64,000 nt of DNA, taken from assembly GCA_964462035.1 (NCBI GenBank), contig CAYXAP010000051.1:1-64000 (forward strand), given 5' to 3'. The stretch is from UBA1660 sp964462035 (GTDB lineage Bacteria > Myxococcota_A > Polyangia > Polyangiales > Houyiibacteriaceae). The translations under genes were made by a program, and so were the position numbers. Shown one piece after another: positions 34,661-43,760 of the stretch. Each line of letters begins with the position of its first letter. Within the stretch, counting starts at the first letter, position 1. The notes below the pieces were generated by a model. It searched no databases and had not been told where the DNA came from. It was given only the letters and a program-made list of their open reading frames with translations.

Positions 34661-36136
34661 TCAGAGCGCGAGCTCGAGCGTGACCATCGCTTGGAGCCGC
34701 TCCGTCAGGAACGGCGAGGGCTGGATCCGGTTCGCACGCTGGTAGGCCGCGTATGCTCCGCTCGCGTCGAAGGGAGTGCCCTCTCCGAGCCGGCGCGCCT
34801 CTCCGAGTTGGATGCACGACCAGGCATCTTCCGCATCGCAGCCTTCGTCCCAGGCGGGGACCGCTCGCTCCGGTCGCCCAGCCTGCTGCTCGTAGTCCCC
34901 CAGATATCCGCAGTGGATCGGGTCGGCTTCGCACGCTCGCGTGGCGAGCTCGATGGCGGCGTCGTAGTTCGGCGGCGCCAACCGGGAGAGCGTCAGGTAC
35001 TCGGCCGCATCCAGGCACGCGGTGGCGTCGCCGCGCCGACAGGCGCCGACCGTTGCGCGGTGCGCGGCGGTGATGGGGCGCTCCGGTGGCTCCGTGGGCT
35101 GACGGGCGTGCGGAGGACCATCGGGCGGCCCGTCGTCCATGATCCGGATCCTCCAGGCGGCCGCGTCGTCCGCCGTGGTGGTGTAGACCACCACGCCATC
35201 CTCTGGACACACGCGATCGACCAATGGCGCGCGCGCTCCCTCGGTCTCCACGACCCCGTCCGAGAGGAACGCGACCCGATGGAGCGAATCGGGTGGCGTG
35301 TACAGCCGATCGACGCGCACCTTCGAGCAGGGGACCGGGCCGTCCACCGGCAGGTCCCTCGCGTCGAGGATGAGCACCACGCGCCGGTTGGTCAGGGTGT
35401 TCATGGGGACGGCGGTCCCGACGGACGGTTCGCCGTCCTGGCTCGTGAGCTTCGCTTGCGAGTGGCCCGGTCCGGCGAGCCGCCGCGCGGTCCACCGGGT
35501 CGTGGCGGAAAGGGGCACCGCCCAGGCTTCGGTGGGGGCGACGTCGCGTTCGAAGAGAACGCTGCCATCGAGCTCGGCGCGTTCGGCGCGCGCCTCGGCC
35601 GCCATGGCGGTGCGCTCGCGGTAGAGCGTCTTCAGCTCTCGCGACATGTAGGTTCCGCCGATGATCGTCTTCCAGGACTCTCCGGTCACGACACCCCGGT
35701 GGAGGTGATGGAAGACGCGGGCGTCCGGGTCGCGCCGGTCATGGAGGAAGCCGAGCTTCACGTGCAGCTCGAGCTCGACCGGATCCCGCGCTGCGCACCA
35801 GCCGATCACCAATGCGCGTCCGGAGCTCTCCCTGACGAAGCCGTAGGACCCGTCCTTCTCGCGAAGCTCGACCTCCAGCTCGTCGGCCAGCGTGCCGCTC
35901 ACCACCAGCTGCACGCACTCCTCCGCTCCGATGTGGACGTCCATCGAGCCCTTCCCGGCGGTGATCGTGACCTCGCCCTCGTCGACCAGTGGCAAGAGCA
36001 CCTCGAGCTGGCCAGAGCGGTGGTCGAGGAGGGTCCGAACCTGATCGCGTGTGAGCGGGTCGCCGATCTCGGTCGTCCACGCCAGAGCGCCGAAGGCGAG
36101 AGCGATGAGCGCGGCGATGACGATCAGCTTCGTCAC
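34661..36136 (-). CDS. Membrane-anchored protein with C-terminal Sel1/TPR repeats
   Basis: Protein of 491 residues starting at GTG 36136. An N-terminal hydrophobic segment (IVIAALIALAFGALAW) is a signal or anchor. The middle region (about residues 25-350) has no recognised domain. The C-terminal 120 residues carry helical Sel1-like repeats: ACRRGDATACLDAAEYLTLS, AIELATRACEADPIHCGYLG, AWSCIQLGEARRLGEGTPF. Sel1 repeats are protein-binding scaffolds, often periplasmic. It ends four bases from the stop of the convergent kinase gene and is divergent from the DUF1517 gene, with only 48 bp between the starts. Function unknown. Confidence 0.82.
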   Translation of the reverse strand: MTKLIVIAALIALAFGALAWTTEIGDPLTRDQVRTLLDHRSGQLEVLLPLVDEGEVTITAGKGSMDVHIGAEECVQLVVSGTLADELEVELREKDGSYGFVRESSGRALVIGWCAARDPVELELHVKLGFLHDRRDPDARVFHHLHRGVVTGESWKTIIGGTYMSRELKTLYRERTAMAAEARAERAELDGSVLFERDVAPTEAWAVPLSATTRWTARRLAGPGHSQAKLTSQDGEPSVGTAVPMNTLTNRRVVLILDARDLPVDGPVPCSKVRVDRLYTPPDSLHRVAFLSDGVVETEGARAPLVDRVCPEDGVVVYTTTADDAAAWRIRIMDDGPPDGPPHARQPTEPPERPITAAHRATVGACRRGDATACLDAAEYLTLSRLAPPNYDAAIELATRACEADPIHCGYLGDYEQQAGRPERAVPAWDEGCDAEDAWSCIQLGEARRLGEGTPFDASGAYAAYQRANRIQPSPFLTERLQAMVTLELAL

Positions 36137-36184
36137 GGTGCGAGCATGCCCGAAGGAGGCGGGACCTGATACCGTCTTCCCCGG

Positions 36185-37611
36185 ATGACGGTGCTTCCCA
36201 TCAGCCTCGCGGTGGCGCTGTCGTTCGGTGCCACGGTCGCGAGTGCCCAGTTCTCCGGTGGGTCGTTCGGCGGCTCGCGCGGTTTCGGAGGGTCGAGCAG
36301 CTCGTCGTCTTCGTCGTCTTCGTCGTCTTCGTCGTCTTCGTCGTCTTCGTCGTCTTNNNNNNNNNNNNNNNNNNNNNNNNNNNNNNNNNNNNNNNNNNNN
36401 NNNNNNNNNNNNNNNNNNNNNNNNNNNNNNNNNNNNNNNNNNNNNNNNNNNNNNNNTCGTCGTCTTCGTCGTCTTCGTCGTCTTCGTCGTCTTCGTCGTC
36501 TTCGTCGTCTTGGTCTTCGTCGTCTTCCTCTCGTTCGTCGTCTTCCTCCCGCCGCTCGCGCCGTTCCACTTCGCGACGCAGCTCGATGACTCGGACCCGG
36601 GTGCGCAGGGCGGTGCCTCACGCGGTGGATGGGCGGAGCGCGGAGCTGCGCGACGCGCTCCGGCTCCCCGAGTCGCAGCGCGCGCGCTCCGAGGGCTTCT
36701 TCGGCCCGCGCCCCACGCGTCGTGACGACCTCGCCGCCAAGCATCAGTACCCGGAGCCGCCCTCGCTCGCGGTCCCAGAGCGTTTCGAGGAGGGCGCGGT
36801 GGAGCGGTCGCCTGACATCTGGGGACCACACTGGGCGACGGTGACCTTCGAAGGTCGGAAGCCGAACTGGCCGGCGGCCTTGATCACCTTCCTCGTGACC
36901 TTCGTCGTCTGTGTCGGCCTCGGCTATCCGATCGTGCGTGCGCGTCGGCGAGCAGGGATCGGCGCGCCGACCCGCTGTGAGGTTCGCTGCATCAGCCTGG
37001 GGTTCGATTGGCGTGAGCGCGGCGCGATCCAGGAGACCCTTCGCCGGCTCGCCGCCCAGTCCGACATGAGGAGCGCCGATGGCATGCACGACGCGGCCGG
37101 TGCGGCGGTCCGGGAGCTGATCCGTGCCCTCCCGGCGGCGCGCTACGCCGCGGTCCGGCGGTCGGAGGGGCCACCACGAGTCGCGGAGTCGGCCTTCCAC
37201 CGGATCACGACCGAGCTCAAGGCCCGCTACCGCCACGACGTGGTCGAGCGGGGTCGCGATCCGTCCGTGGCGCGGCGGGCAGAAGAGGGGGAGGGGTGGG
37301 TGATCGTCTCGCTCGTGGTGGGCGTGACCCGCTTGCTCCCCTGGGTCCCGGTCGGCCTCGATCGCGAGACCCTCGGTAGCGCCATGTCGGCCATCACCCG
37401 CGCGAGCCCGGACGAGCTCGTAGCGCTGGAGGTGGTGTGGTCCCCCGCCGTGGAGACGGACCGCATGAGCTCCCTGGAGCTCGAGACCCTCTACCCCGAG
37501 CTCCAGAAGCTGGATCCCGACGACGCGGCCGGCGCGCGATCCTGCGGGCACTGTGGCGCGGCGCGCGCCGGCGAGATTGCGGTCTGCCCCGCTTGCGGCT
37601 CCGCCCTCTGA
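36185..37611 (+). CDS. DUF1517-domain membrane protein with poly-Ser tract and zinc ribbon (interrupted by assembly gap)
   Basis: One gene whose middle is hidden by 100 Ns. Before the gap: a signal peptide (LAVALSFGATVASAQ), GGSFGGSRGFGGS, then Ser codons only. After it the Ser run continues in what looks like another frame, then Ser/Arg, a membrane helix (ALITFLVTFVVCVGLGYPIV) and a DUF1517 domain (CISLGFDWRERGAIQETLRR, GWVIVSLVVGVTRLLPW, LVALEVVWSPAVETDRMS, YPELQKL). It ends in a zinc ribbon (CGHCGAARAGEIAVCPACG). The apparent frame change arises because a fixed 100-base gap is not a multiple of three; the true repeat length is unknown. DUF1517 proteins occur in cyanobacteria, chloroplasts and some Gram-negatives, function unknown. 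Confidence 0.85.
36302..36510 (+). repeat. 9-bp (TCGTCGTCT) tandem repeat encoding poly-Ser, containing a 100-N gap
   Basis: The repeat TCGTCGTCT runs from about 36302 to 36356 and again from 36457 to about 36510, with 100 undetermined bases (36357-36456) between. All codons read as Ser in the gene's frame. The gap is evidently an assembly scaffold join inside an expanded simple repeat, so copy number is unknown and may vary between cells by slippage. Confidence 0.9.
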
Positions 37612-37652
37612 GTCCGCGGACCCTCCGGATCTGACCGTTCGGCTCGCGACGG

Positions 37653-37686
37653 GTGTCGCATCGCCGCCGTCGCATGGAAGCGACAC
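37653..37686 (+). promoter_or_regulatory. Activator-site dyad (GTGTCGC-N20-GCGACAC), copy 1
   Basis: GTGTCGC (37653-37659) and its exact inverse GCGACAC (37680-37686) are 20 bases apart; with flanks the match extends to 9 bases (GGGTGTCGC / GCGACACCC). The right arm is preceded by CGCATGGAA. The end of the dyad is 61 bases before the -24 box of a perfect sigma-54 promoter. The same dyad with the same 61-base distance occurs at 50167-50200, so this is probably an enhancer-binding-protein site. Confidence 0.82.
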
Positions 37687-37746
37687 CCGCGCCCTGGTCA
37701 GGGGCCGGGGACGGTGAACTCCCACGTTTCTAGGGGGGATCCGCCC

Positions 37747-37762
37747 TGGCACATCGGTTGCT
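37747..37762 (+). promoter_or_regulatory. Sigma-54 (-24/-12) promoter for the lectin/cytochrome lipoprotein gene
   Basis: TGGCAC-ATCGG-TTGCT matches the sigma-54 consensus at every conserved base. Transcription would start near 37773, giving a leader of about 94 bases to the ATG at 37867. A conserved AGGGG tract lies about 15 bases before the -24 box, as at the 50261 promoter. Confidence 0.88.
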
Positions 37763-37866
37763 CATCTCCTCTCCAGGATGAGCTCCCCCCGACCCACACA
37801 CCGGCTCGCTCCTCCTGGCACTCGCCGCCGGTGGCTCGGCGAACGACCGCGAATGGAGAACTGGCG

Positions 37867-40800
37867 ATGACGAACACGAGAACGACCACCGGACGGATGA
37901 GTGCCACGCTGGCCGTGGTTGCCCTCCTCGGAGGCTGCAGCACCTCGCTCGGCGAGGGCGCACCGCCGGATCGGACCGCCTTCAGCCGTGAGCCGCTGGT
38001 TCTCGAGCCCAGCGAGGCCCAGCTGGACGAGCTCGGCACGCGGCGAGTGACGGCGGACGATCGCGGTGACGCGCGGGAGGTGGGCTACCTGGACTTCGCC
38101 AACTCGAGCAGTCGCATCGACGTCCGCGAGGCCTTCATGCGTTGGGATGTCTCGGCACCCCCGAACACCTACCGTGTGGTGATCCACTACGCGCTTGGAA
38201 GCAGCGCCCGCCCGGGCCAACTCCTCATCAACGGCGCGGCCGCCGCCGACATCGCCTTCGGTGGCACCGGCTCCTGGTCGACCTGGGACAACGAGGCCTT
38301 CGAGGTCCGCGTGGACGGGCCGATCGAGAGCGTGGCCGTGGTTCCGACCACGTCTCGGAGCGGACCGAACGTCGACTACGTGGAGCTCTACCCACTCGTG
38401 GTGGACGAGCCCACCGAAGGTCTGGAGCCCGGGGACCTGTCGACCCCGAGCGCGGCGACCTATGCGCGGCTCGACAGCCGCCCGCGAGCCTTCGCGGAGC
38501 GCGTTCGCACCCCGTTCAACGGCAACGGCCACGCGGAGAGCTGGGACGGCCGCATCTTCGTGGTCCGCCGTTCGCCCAGCGGCCGCGGCGGCTGGTACGC
38601 CAGCGCCTTCCGCCCGGAGCGAGTCACGCTCGACGGCGACGGACTGCCCGACTTCTCCCGCGCCTTCGGCGAACGGGTGACTCTCGAGACGGACGACGAG
38701 AACCCGGACCTGGACCACAACTGGCTCGGTCTGACCCCCGATCCGTCGGTGACCACCGAGAACCCCTTCCCCTCCGATTCCCGCGGTCGCTACGACCTCG
38801 ACGGGACTCATCGCACCTACCGGGCGCTGGTCTGGGCGACGAACGAGCGCGGGCGCGGCGGCTTCGGTAGCGAGTTCCGGTCCATGGGAATTCGCCCGGC
38901 GACCTTCGTCATCGAGGACGCTCACACGCGGGACGCCGAGATCCTCAGCGCGGACTTCACCGGCGACTGGGTGCCTCTCGAGGTGAACGGCACCCGTGAC
39001 GGATTGGACTGCATCGAGCCGACGATCACCAACGACGGCCGCCTGATCATCTGCCAGGGCCACCAAGACAACAACGGCCGCATCGATCGGCTGGTCTACT
39101 CGTGGAACCCGGCGCCCGGCCAAGCCGAGGGGTGGAGCTTCCCGCGACCGCTGGCGCAGATGCACCAGCTCGCCGACGTCGACGTCCAGGGCATCCCCTT
39201 CGGTGTCCGCTTCCCCCTCGCGCAGCAGCCCTTGCGGGATCAGCGTGGCGTCGAATACGCGCCGGACGACGAGATTCGCGGCGCCTACCCGTGGATCAGT
39301 CGCGACGGCTCCGAGCTCTTCTATCAGGCCTCGCGACAGGGGGTGAGCGCCCGCCGCTCGGCGACGACGGTGGTCGGCCGCTGGACCGGCTGGAACATGC
39401 GCCACATCGATGGGCCCATCAATCACAGGATCGGCGACTCGCGCCTCTTCCTCTCGTCGCCGGGTGCGTTCACCACCATGTGGTCGCCCTACAAGGACGT
39501 GCCCGAGCTGCCGTTGCCGTATTCGGTTCGCGGTCCGAGCTACCCGCTCTTCCACTCGAACGGCGGCGACTACTCGGAGGTGAGCTTCGAGGACTACCTC
39601 GATGGCGACTACGTCCTCTTCTACGGCATGAACCAGCAGGTGGACCGCGACGGCAACTACCTGACGGACCGGACCAACGACACCTCCGGCCACTTCCACA
39701 ACGGCACCCTCGTCGACGCTCGCTTCCCCATCGAGCACGATGGAACGGACGAGACCGTGGGGCGCCACGGTCAGGCGATCTACTTCCGCGACGGCGGCCA
39801 CATCCAGGTGCAGCGGAGCGAGGCGTTCGACCGCCTGAGCCAGGACGCGAGCGTCGAGATGTTCCTCCGCCGAGAGGTCGCCCGCTCGCGGGAGCTGCCC
39901 CTCTTCGAGATGGCCGGTGGGCTCTCGCTCTCCCTGAACGACGAGGGCCGCTTGGTGGCGCGGGTCGAGGACCGGTCCGGCGCCTCCGACACCCTGGTGG
40001 CTCCCCGTGAGACGGCGATCACCCGCGACGAATGGGTACACGTGGCGATGACCTACGCGGGCGACACCAAGGCCCTTCGGCTCTATGTCGACGGAGAGCA
40101 GGTCGCTTCGAGCTTTGCGGCGATCGACGATCTCCGTACCTCCGGCGCGGTGACGGTCGGCCCCCGCGGCGCGTCCGGCGGGCTCCTGCTCCTCGACGAG
40201 GTGAAGGTCTCCAGCGTCGAGCGCGAGCCCTTCGAGATCCGCCATGGCGCCAACGTGCTCAGCAACCGTGGGACTCAGCCCGAGCTGGCCAGCGCCACGC
40301 CGAGCCACCTTCGCTCGCTGATTCGCTTCGCGCCGACGATCGAACGCTTCAGCGGCGCGGCCGCGGCGCTCGGCGAGGACCTCTTCGCCGCCGAGATCCT
40401 CTCGGCGACCCGCTCCACTTCGTGCGCGACTTGCCACGTGCAGTCGTTGTCCTTCACCGACGCCTTGCCGATCGCCGAGAGCGCCGAGCCCGACGCAGGT
40501 CCAGGGACTCGCAACACTCCGACCATCGTCAACCGCCTCTTCTCCGGCTTCCAGGGCTGGGGTGGCGAGGCCGGGTCGCTGGCCGCGCAGGCGCGGATCC
40601 CCATCGCGGCCGCGCACGAGATGAACCTTCCGCTGAACGAGGCGGTGCAGCGGCTGCGCACCGAGGGCGATTGGAGCTCGCGCTTCCGCGCCGTGTTCGG
40701 TGAGGAGCCGAGCGAGGACACGCTGGCAGCGGCGCTGGCGAGCTTCGAGGTGCTCCAGTTCTCGCCGCGGACCCGCGTGGATCGCTACCTCGACGGCGAG

Positions 40801-41982
40801 CTCGGGGCGCTCAACGCGTCGGAGCGGAGAGGCCTGCTGCTCTTCGAAGGCAAGGCGCGCTGCAGCGGCTGCCACGCCGGCCGCAACTTCACCGACGAGA
40901 GCTTCCGCAGTACCGGTCTGGTGAGCAACGGCGACGCCGGTCGGGCCGGGGTCACCGGTCGCGCGAGGGATCTGCAGACCTTCCGGGTGCCGACCCTGCG
41001 GGCCATCGGACAGACCGGTCCCTACATGCACGACGGCAGCATGGCGACGTTGCGCGAGGTGGTCGAAGCCTACGACCGTGGCGCCGCCGTCGACGATGCT
41101 CCCCTCGACACCGACATCCGTCCGCTCCAGCTCGACGACCGAGAGATCGATGACCTCGTAGCCTTCCTCGAGGCCGTCGGCGAGACCTCTGGCGTTGGCG
41201 CGCCGCCCGAGGACCCGACCCCACCCACGCCGGAGGACCCGACGCCGGAGGATCCGACCGCGGACTCCTGCCTCACCTCTCGGCTCTCGATCGGCGGGCG
41301 CATGGACGTCGGTGACACCATCCTGTCTTGCGACGGCTCGCATCGACTCGAGTTCCAGAGCGACGGCAACCTCGTCCTCTACCGGAGCGGTGGCGGCGCG
41401 ACCTGGGCCAGCGACACCGTCGACATGGGCGCGGACGCCGTCCGCTTCCAGAGCGACGGCAACATCGTCATCCGCGACGGCGCGGGGCGCTCGCTGTGGA
41501 GCACGAGCACGCACGGCACGGCCGCCTCCTCCCTGGTGGTGCACGATGACGGACGACTGCAGGTGCACGCCGACGACGGCACGGTGGTGTGGGACGCCGC
41601 CCTGGACAGCTCCGATCCGGAGCCCCCGCGCGCCGACGCCTGCGGGACCAGCCGCTTCGACCAGGGCGAGACCCTCCGCCCCGGCGACACCATCGAGTCC
41701 TGCAACGGAGCCCATCGACTCGCCTTCCAGGGCGACGGGAACCTCGTGCTCTACCAGAGCGGCGGGGGCTCCCGTTGGTCCAGTGGGACGCACGACCGGG
41801 GCGGCGACCGCGTCCGCTTCCAGAGCGACGGCAACATCGTGCTCCGCAGCACGTCGGGCAGCTCGCTCTGGAGCACGGGCACCCACGGGACCGCCGCCTC
41901 GTTCATGCTGGTGCACGACGACGGTCGGCTGAACGTGTACGCGGCGGACGGGGCTCTGCTCTGGGAAGCGGAGACGCGCTAG
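37867..41982 (+). CDS. Lipoprotein fusing CBM-like, LamG, diheme cytochrome-c peroxidase/MauG-like and two bulb-lectin domains
   Basis: Surface lipoprotein of 1371 residues. The ATG at 37867 (preceded by GGAGAA) gives the lipobox VALLGGC. Order: a CBM6/35-like region (about 60-185: VVIHYALGSSARPGQLLING), a long region of unknown fold (200-640), a LamG domain (about 645-800: HVAMTYAGDTKALRLYVDG), a diheme c-type peroxidase/MauG-like unit with CATCHVQS (about 853) and CSGCHAGRNF (about 999) plus the distal MHDGSM, and two bulb-type mannose-lectin repeats (about 1134-1370) with QSDGNLVLYRSGG and QSDGNIV motifs. It should be a periplasmic or outer-surface redox enzyme carried on sugar-binding modules. 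It is transcribed from a sigma-54 promoter with an enhancer dyad. The 3' end overlaps the stop of the convergent kinase gene. Confidence 0.9.
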   Translation: MTNTRTTTGRMSATLAVVALLGGCSTSLGEGAPPDRTAFSREPLVLEPSEAQLDELGTRRVTADDRGDAREVGYLDFANSSSRIDVREAFMRWDVSAPPNTYRVVIHYALGSSARPGQLLINGAAAADIAFGGTGSWSTWDNEAFEVRVDGPIESVAVVPTTSRSGPNVDYVELYPLVVDEPTEGLEPGDLSTPSAATYARLDSRPRAFAERVRTPFNGNGHAESWDGRIFVVRRSPSGRGGWYASAFRPERVTLDGDGLPDFSRAFGERVTLETDDENPDLDHNWLGLTPDPSVTTENPFPSDSRGRYDLDGTHRTYRALVWATNERGRGGFGSEFRSMGIRPATFVIEDAHTRDAEILSADFTGDWVPLEVNGTRDGLDCIEPTITNDGRLIICQGHQDNNGRIDRLVYSWNPAPGQAEGWSFPRPLAQMHQLADVDVQGIPFGVRFPLAQQPLRDQRGVEYAPDDEIRGAYPWISRDGSELFYQASRQGVSARRSATTVVGRWTGWNMRHIDGPINHRIGDSRLFLSSPGAFTTMWSPYKDVPELPLPYSVRGPSYPLFHSNGGDYSEVSFEDYLDGDYVLFYGMNQQVDRDGNYLTDRTNDTSGHFHNGTLVDARFPIEHDGTDETVGRHGQAIYFRDGGHIQVQRSEAFDRLSQDASVEMFLRREVARSRELPLFEMAGGLSLSLNDEGRLVARVEDRSGASDTLVAPRETAITRDEWVHVAMTYAGDTKALRLYVDGEQVASSFAAIDDLRTSGAVTVGPRGASGGLLLLDEVKVSSVEREPFEIRHGANVLSNRGTQPELASATPSHLRSLIRFAPTIERFSGAAAALGEDLFAAEILSATRSTSCATCHVQSLSFTDALPIAESAEPDAGPGTRNTPTIVNRLFSGFQGWGGEAGSLAAQARIPIAAAHEMNLPLNEAVQRLRTEGDWSSRFRAVFGEEPSEDTLAAALASFEVLQFSPRTRVDRYLDGELGALNASERRGLLLFEGKARCSGCHAGRNFTDESFRSTGLVSNGDAGRAGVTGRARDLQTFRVPTLRAIGQTGPYMHDGSMATLREVVEAYDRGAAVDDAPLDTDIRPLQLDDREIDDLVAFLEAVGETSGVGAPPEDPTPPTPEDPTPEDPTADSCLTSRLSIGGRMDVGDTILSCDGSHRLEFQSDGNLVLYRSGGGATWASDTVDMGADAVRFQSDGNIVIRDGAGRSLWSTSTHGTAASSLVVHDDGRLQVHADDGTVVWDAALDSSDPEPPRADACGTSRFDQGETLRPGDTIESCNGAHRLAFQGDGNLVLYQSGGGSRWSSGTHDRGGDRVRFQSDGNIVLRSTSGSSLWSTGTHGTAASFMLVHDDGRLNVYAADGALLWEAETR

Positions 41983-43553
41983 AGACCGATCTCCAACGGA
42001 TTGGAGCTCCGCATGGTCGGGCGCTCGCGCGATCGCTGTCGCGCGGGCGCCGGCTCCATCTCGGCCTCGGCCTCGGCCTCGACCTCGACCTCGACTTCGG
42101 CTTCTTCCGCGGCGGGCTCGACCACCTCGTCCGCCGGCTCCTCGTTCGCGGCCTCGGCCGGGCGCTCGTCGACGGGCTGCTCTGGTGGCTCCGGATCGAC
42201 GCGCGTTCCCGTCGTCCTCGTGGACTCCGCGAGAGGCGGCGGGGCGGCGGCCGCGTCGTTCGTGGCGGTCGCCGGCCGAGTGGCGAACCAGAGCGCCCCC
42301 GCCCCTGCGACGAGCGCTACGAGCATCCCCACGGCGAGGACGGCCCGGCGTCGTTCCGCCGGTGGCTCGAGCGGAGGGCCCACCCTCGCGCCGGACGCAG
42401 GATCGAGCTCGGTGTTCGTCGCGAGAGGCTCGATGGCGCCGTGTGGATTCAGGAGGGTCGGGTCGCCCGCGACGACCGTGTCCGGCTCGCTGCTCTGGGT
42501 TGCGGGCGCTCGCCGTTTCGCGGCGATCGTGGTGGGCGCTTCCGTGAGAGTCGAGACGTGGTCGCCGGCCGGTCGCTTCCGGGCGACGGGGCTGCGGGTG
42601 CGTCCGGGAGAGCTCGCGGATACGCCGGTCGCGGCGAGCAGCCCCGCCACGAAGGCGGCCATCGGCGGTCGCGAGGCTGGGTCCTGGGAGAGCGCGTGAT
42701 CGATCCACTCGCACACGGCGGGCGGCAGCCCATCACCGACCTGGCCGATCGGAATGGGCGGCTCCGAAGCGACCGCACCGACGGCGACGACCGGATCCGT
42801 CGTCTGAAAAGGCCGCTTCCCGGTGAGCGCTTCGTAGAGGACGACTCCCATCGACCAGACGTCGGCGGCGGGGCCGATGCTCGCCTCACCGCGGGCCTGC
42901 TCCGGCGCCATGTAGAAGGGGCTCCCGAGGAAGTAGCCCTTGCGCGTGACCTGCTTCTTGGCGGAGGTGTCGAACGAGGAGCTCGACAGCGAGCGCACGC
43001 CCGCACCCTTCGCGGCGCCAGCCTTGGCGTCGTCCAGGATCTTCACGAGGCCGAAGTCGAGCAGCTTGGGCACCACTCCCTGTCGTGGCGTCTTCGCCAG
43101 GAAGATGTTGGAGGGCTTGATGTCCCGGTGGACGAGCTGCCGCTCGTGCACGTAGACGAGCGCGTCCATGATGGGCTCGAGGAGCTGGACCGCCTCGCGC
43201 GCTCCCATGGGCCCCCGCCGCATCCGCTGCTTGAGCGTCTCGCCCTCGAGCATCTCGAGGACCATGAAGACGAGCCCATCCTCGGTTCGTCCCATGTCGA
43301 GCACGTCGACGACGTTCGGGTGGTCGAGCTGCGCTGCCGACTGCGCTTCCCGAAGGAATCGGGCGCTGACCGAGGCGTCCGAGAGCAAGCCCGGTTGGAT
43401 CACCTTCAGGGCGACCTCGCGCCGGGTCCACACGTGCCGGGCCGTGTAGAGCATCCCCATGCCGCCCGCGGAGAGCGCCTCGATGACCTGGTAGCGATCC
43501 GCCAACGTCTGTCCGATCAGGCGCTTCGAACTGTGGGCGGGTAGTGGGGACAT
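41979..43553 (-). CDS. Transmembrane Ser/Thr protein kinase
   Basis: Kinase of 524 residues. Domain landmarks: SAGGMGMLYTARH, VALKVIQPG, HRDIKPSN (about residue 138), DFGLVK, FYMAPEQ. A Ser-rich insert (SLSSSSFDTSAKKQ) lies in the activation segment, where autophosphorylation usually occurs. After a spacer comes one membrane helix (about 402-420, VLAVGMLVALVAGAGALWFA) and a Glu/Ala-rich outer tail ending in a basic stretch, with no recognised sensor domain. Its start is divergent from the trypsin-like lipoprotein gene, and the shared region holds an imperfect enhancer dyad (43652-43685). It is convergent with the cytochrome/lectin gene. Confidence 0.94.
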   Translation of the reverse strand: MSPLPAHSSKRLIGQTLADRYQVIEALSAGGMGMLYTARHVWTRREVALKVIQPGLLSDASVSARFLREAQSAAQLDHPNVVDVLDMGRTEDGLVFMVLEMLEGETLKQRMRRGPMGAREAVQLLEPIMDALVYVHERQLVHRDIKPSNIFLAKTPRQGVVPKLLDFGLVKILDDAKAGAAKGAGVRSLSSSSFDTSAKKQVTRKGYFLGSPFYMAPEQARGEASIGPAADVWSMGVVLYEALTGKRPFQTTDPVVAVGAVASEPPIPIGQVGDGLPPAVCEWIDHALSQDPASRPPMAAFVAGLLAATGVSASSPGRTRSPVARKRPAGDHVSTLTEAPTTIAAKRRAPATQSSEPDTVVAGDPTLLNPHGAIEPLATNTELDPASGARVGPPLEPPAERRRAVLAVGMLVALVAGAGALWFATRPATATNDAAAAPPPLAESTRTTGTRVDPEPPEQPVDERPAEAANEEPADEVVEPAAEEAEVEVEVEAEAEAEMEPAPARQRSRERPTMRSSNPLEIGL

Positions 43554-43651
43554 CAGCGGACGATGGTTGCGATCAGTCTAGCTCACGCGCCAAATCGGCT
43601 CCAACGGACGCTCGACCCCCGGATCTTGGCAGTTCTGCGATCCGCGTCGAG

Positions 43652-43685
43652 GTGCGGCGCCGATGCTGCAGCATCGATGCGACAC
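43652..43685 (+). promoter_or_regulatory. Activator-site dyad, imperfect copy 3
   Basis: The right arm GCGACAC (43679-43685) is perfect and preceded by GCAGCATCGAT, which shares ten bases with copy 2 at the same position. The left arm GTGCGGC (43652-43658) matches GTGTCGC at 5 of 7 bases with the same 20-base spacer. It lies between a kinase gene (leftward) and a trypsin-like gene (rightward). Confidence 0.6.
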
Positions 43686-43732
43686 CACGCCGCAGAAGCG
43701 CCTCCGTACGAGCGTTTGCAGCAATCCGAGCC

Positions 43733-43748
43733 TGGCATGGTTGGTGCT
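43733..43748 (+). promoter_or_regulatory. Weak sigma-54-like promoter before the trypsin-like gene
   Basis: TGGCAT-GGTTG-GTGCT keeps the invariant GG-N10-GC with two deviations from consensus. It starts 48 bases after dyad copy 3 rather than 61. Transcription would begin about 2 bases before the ATG at 43761, implying a nearly leaderless mRNA, so it may be fortuitous. Confidence 0.35.
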
Positions 43749-43760
43749 CCAGCAGACCTC

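Noticed and set aside
36302..36510. CRISPR-like array
   Set aside because: The repeat is a continuous 9-bp microsatellite with no unique spacers, in frame with a Ser-coding gene.
37762..42714. A 1650-residue open frame on the minus strand
   Set aside because: It is antisense to the cytochrome/lectin gene and another kinase; composition is biased to Arg, Val, Gly and Ala with no motif, as expected for the mirror frame of GC-rich coding DNA.
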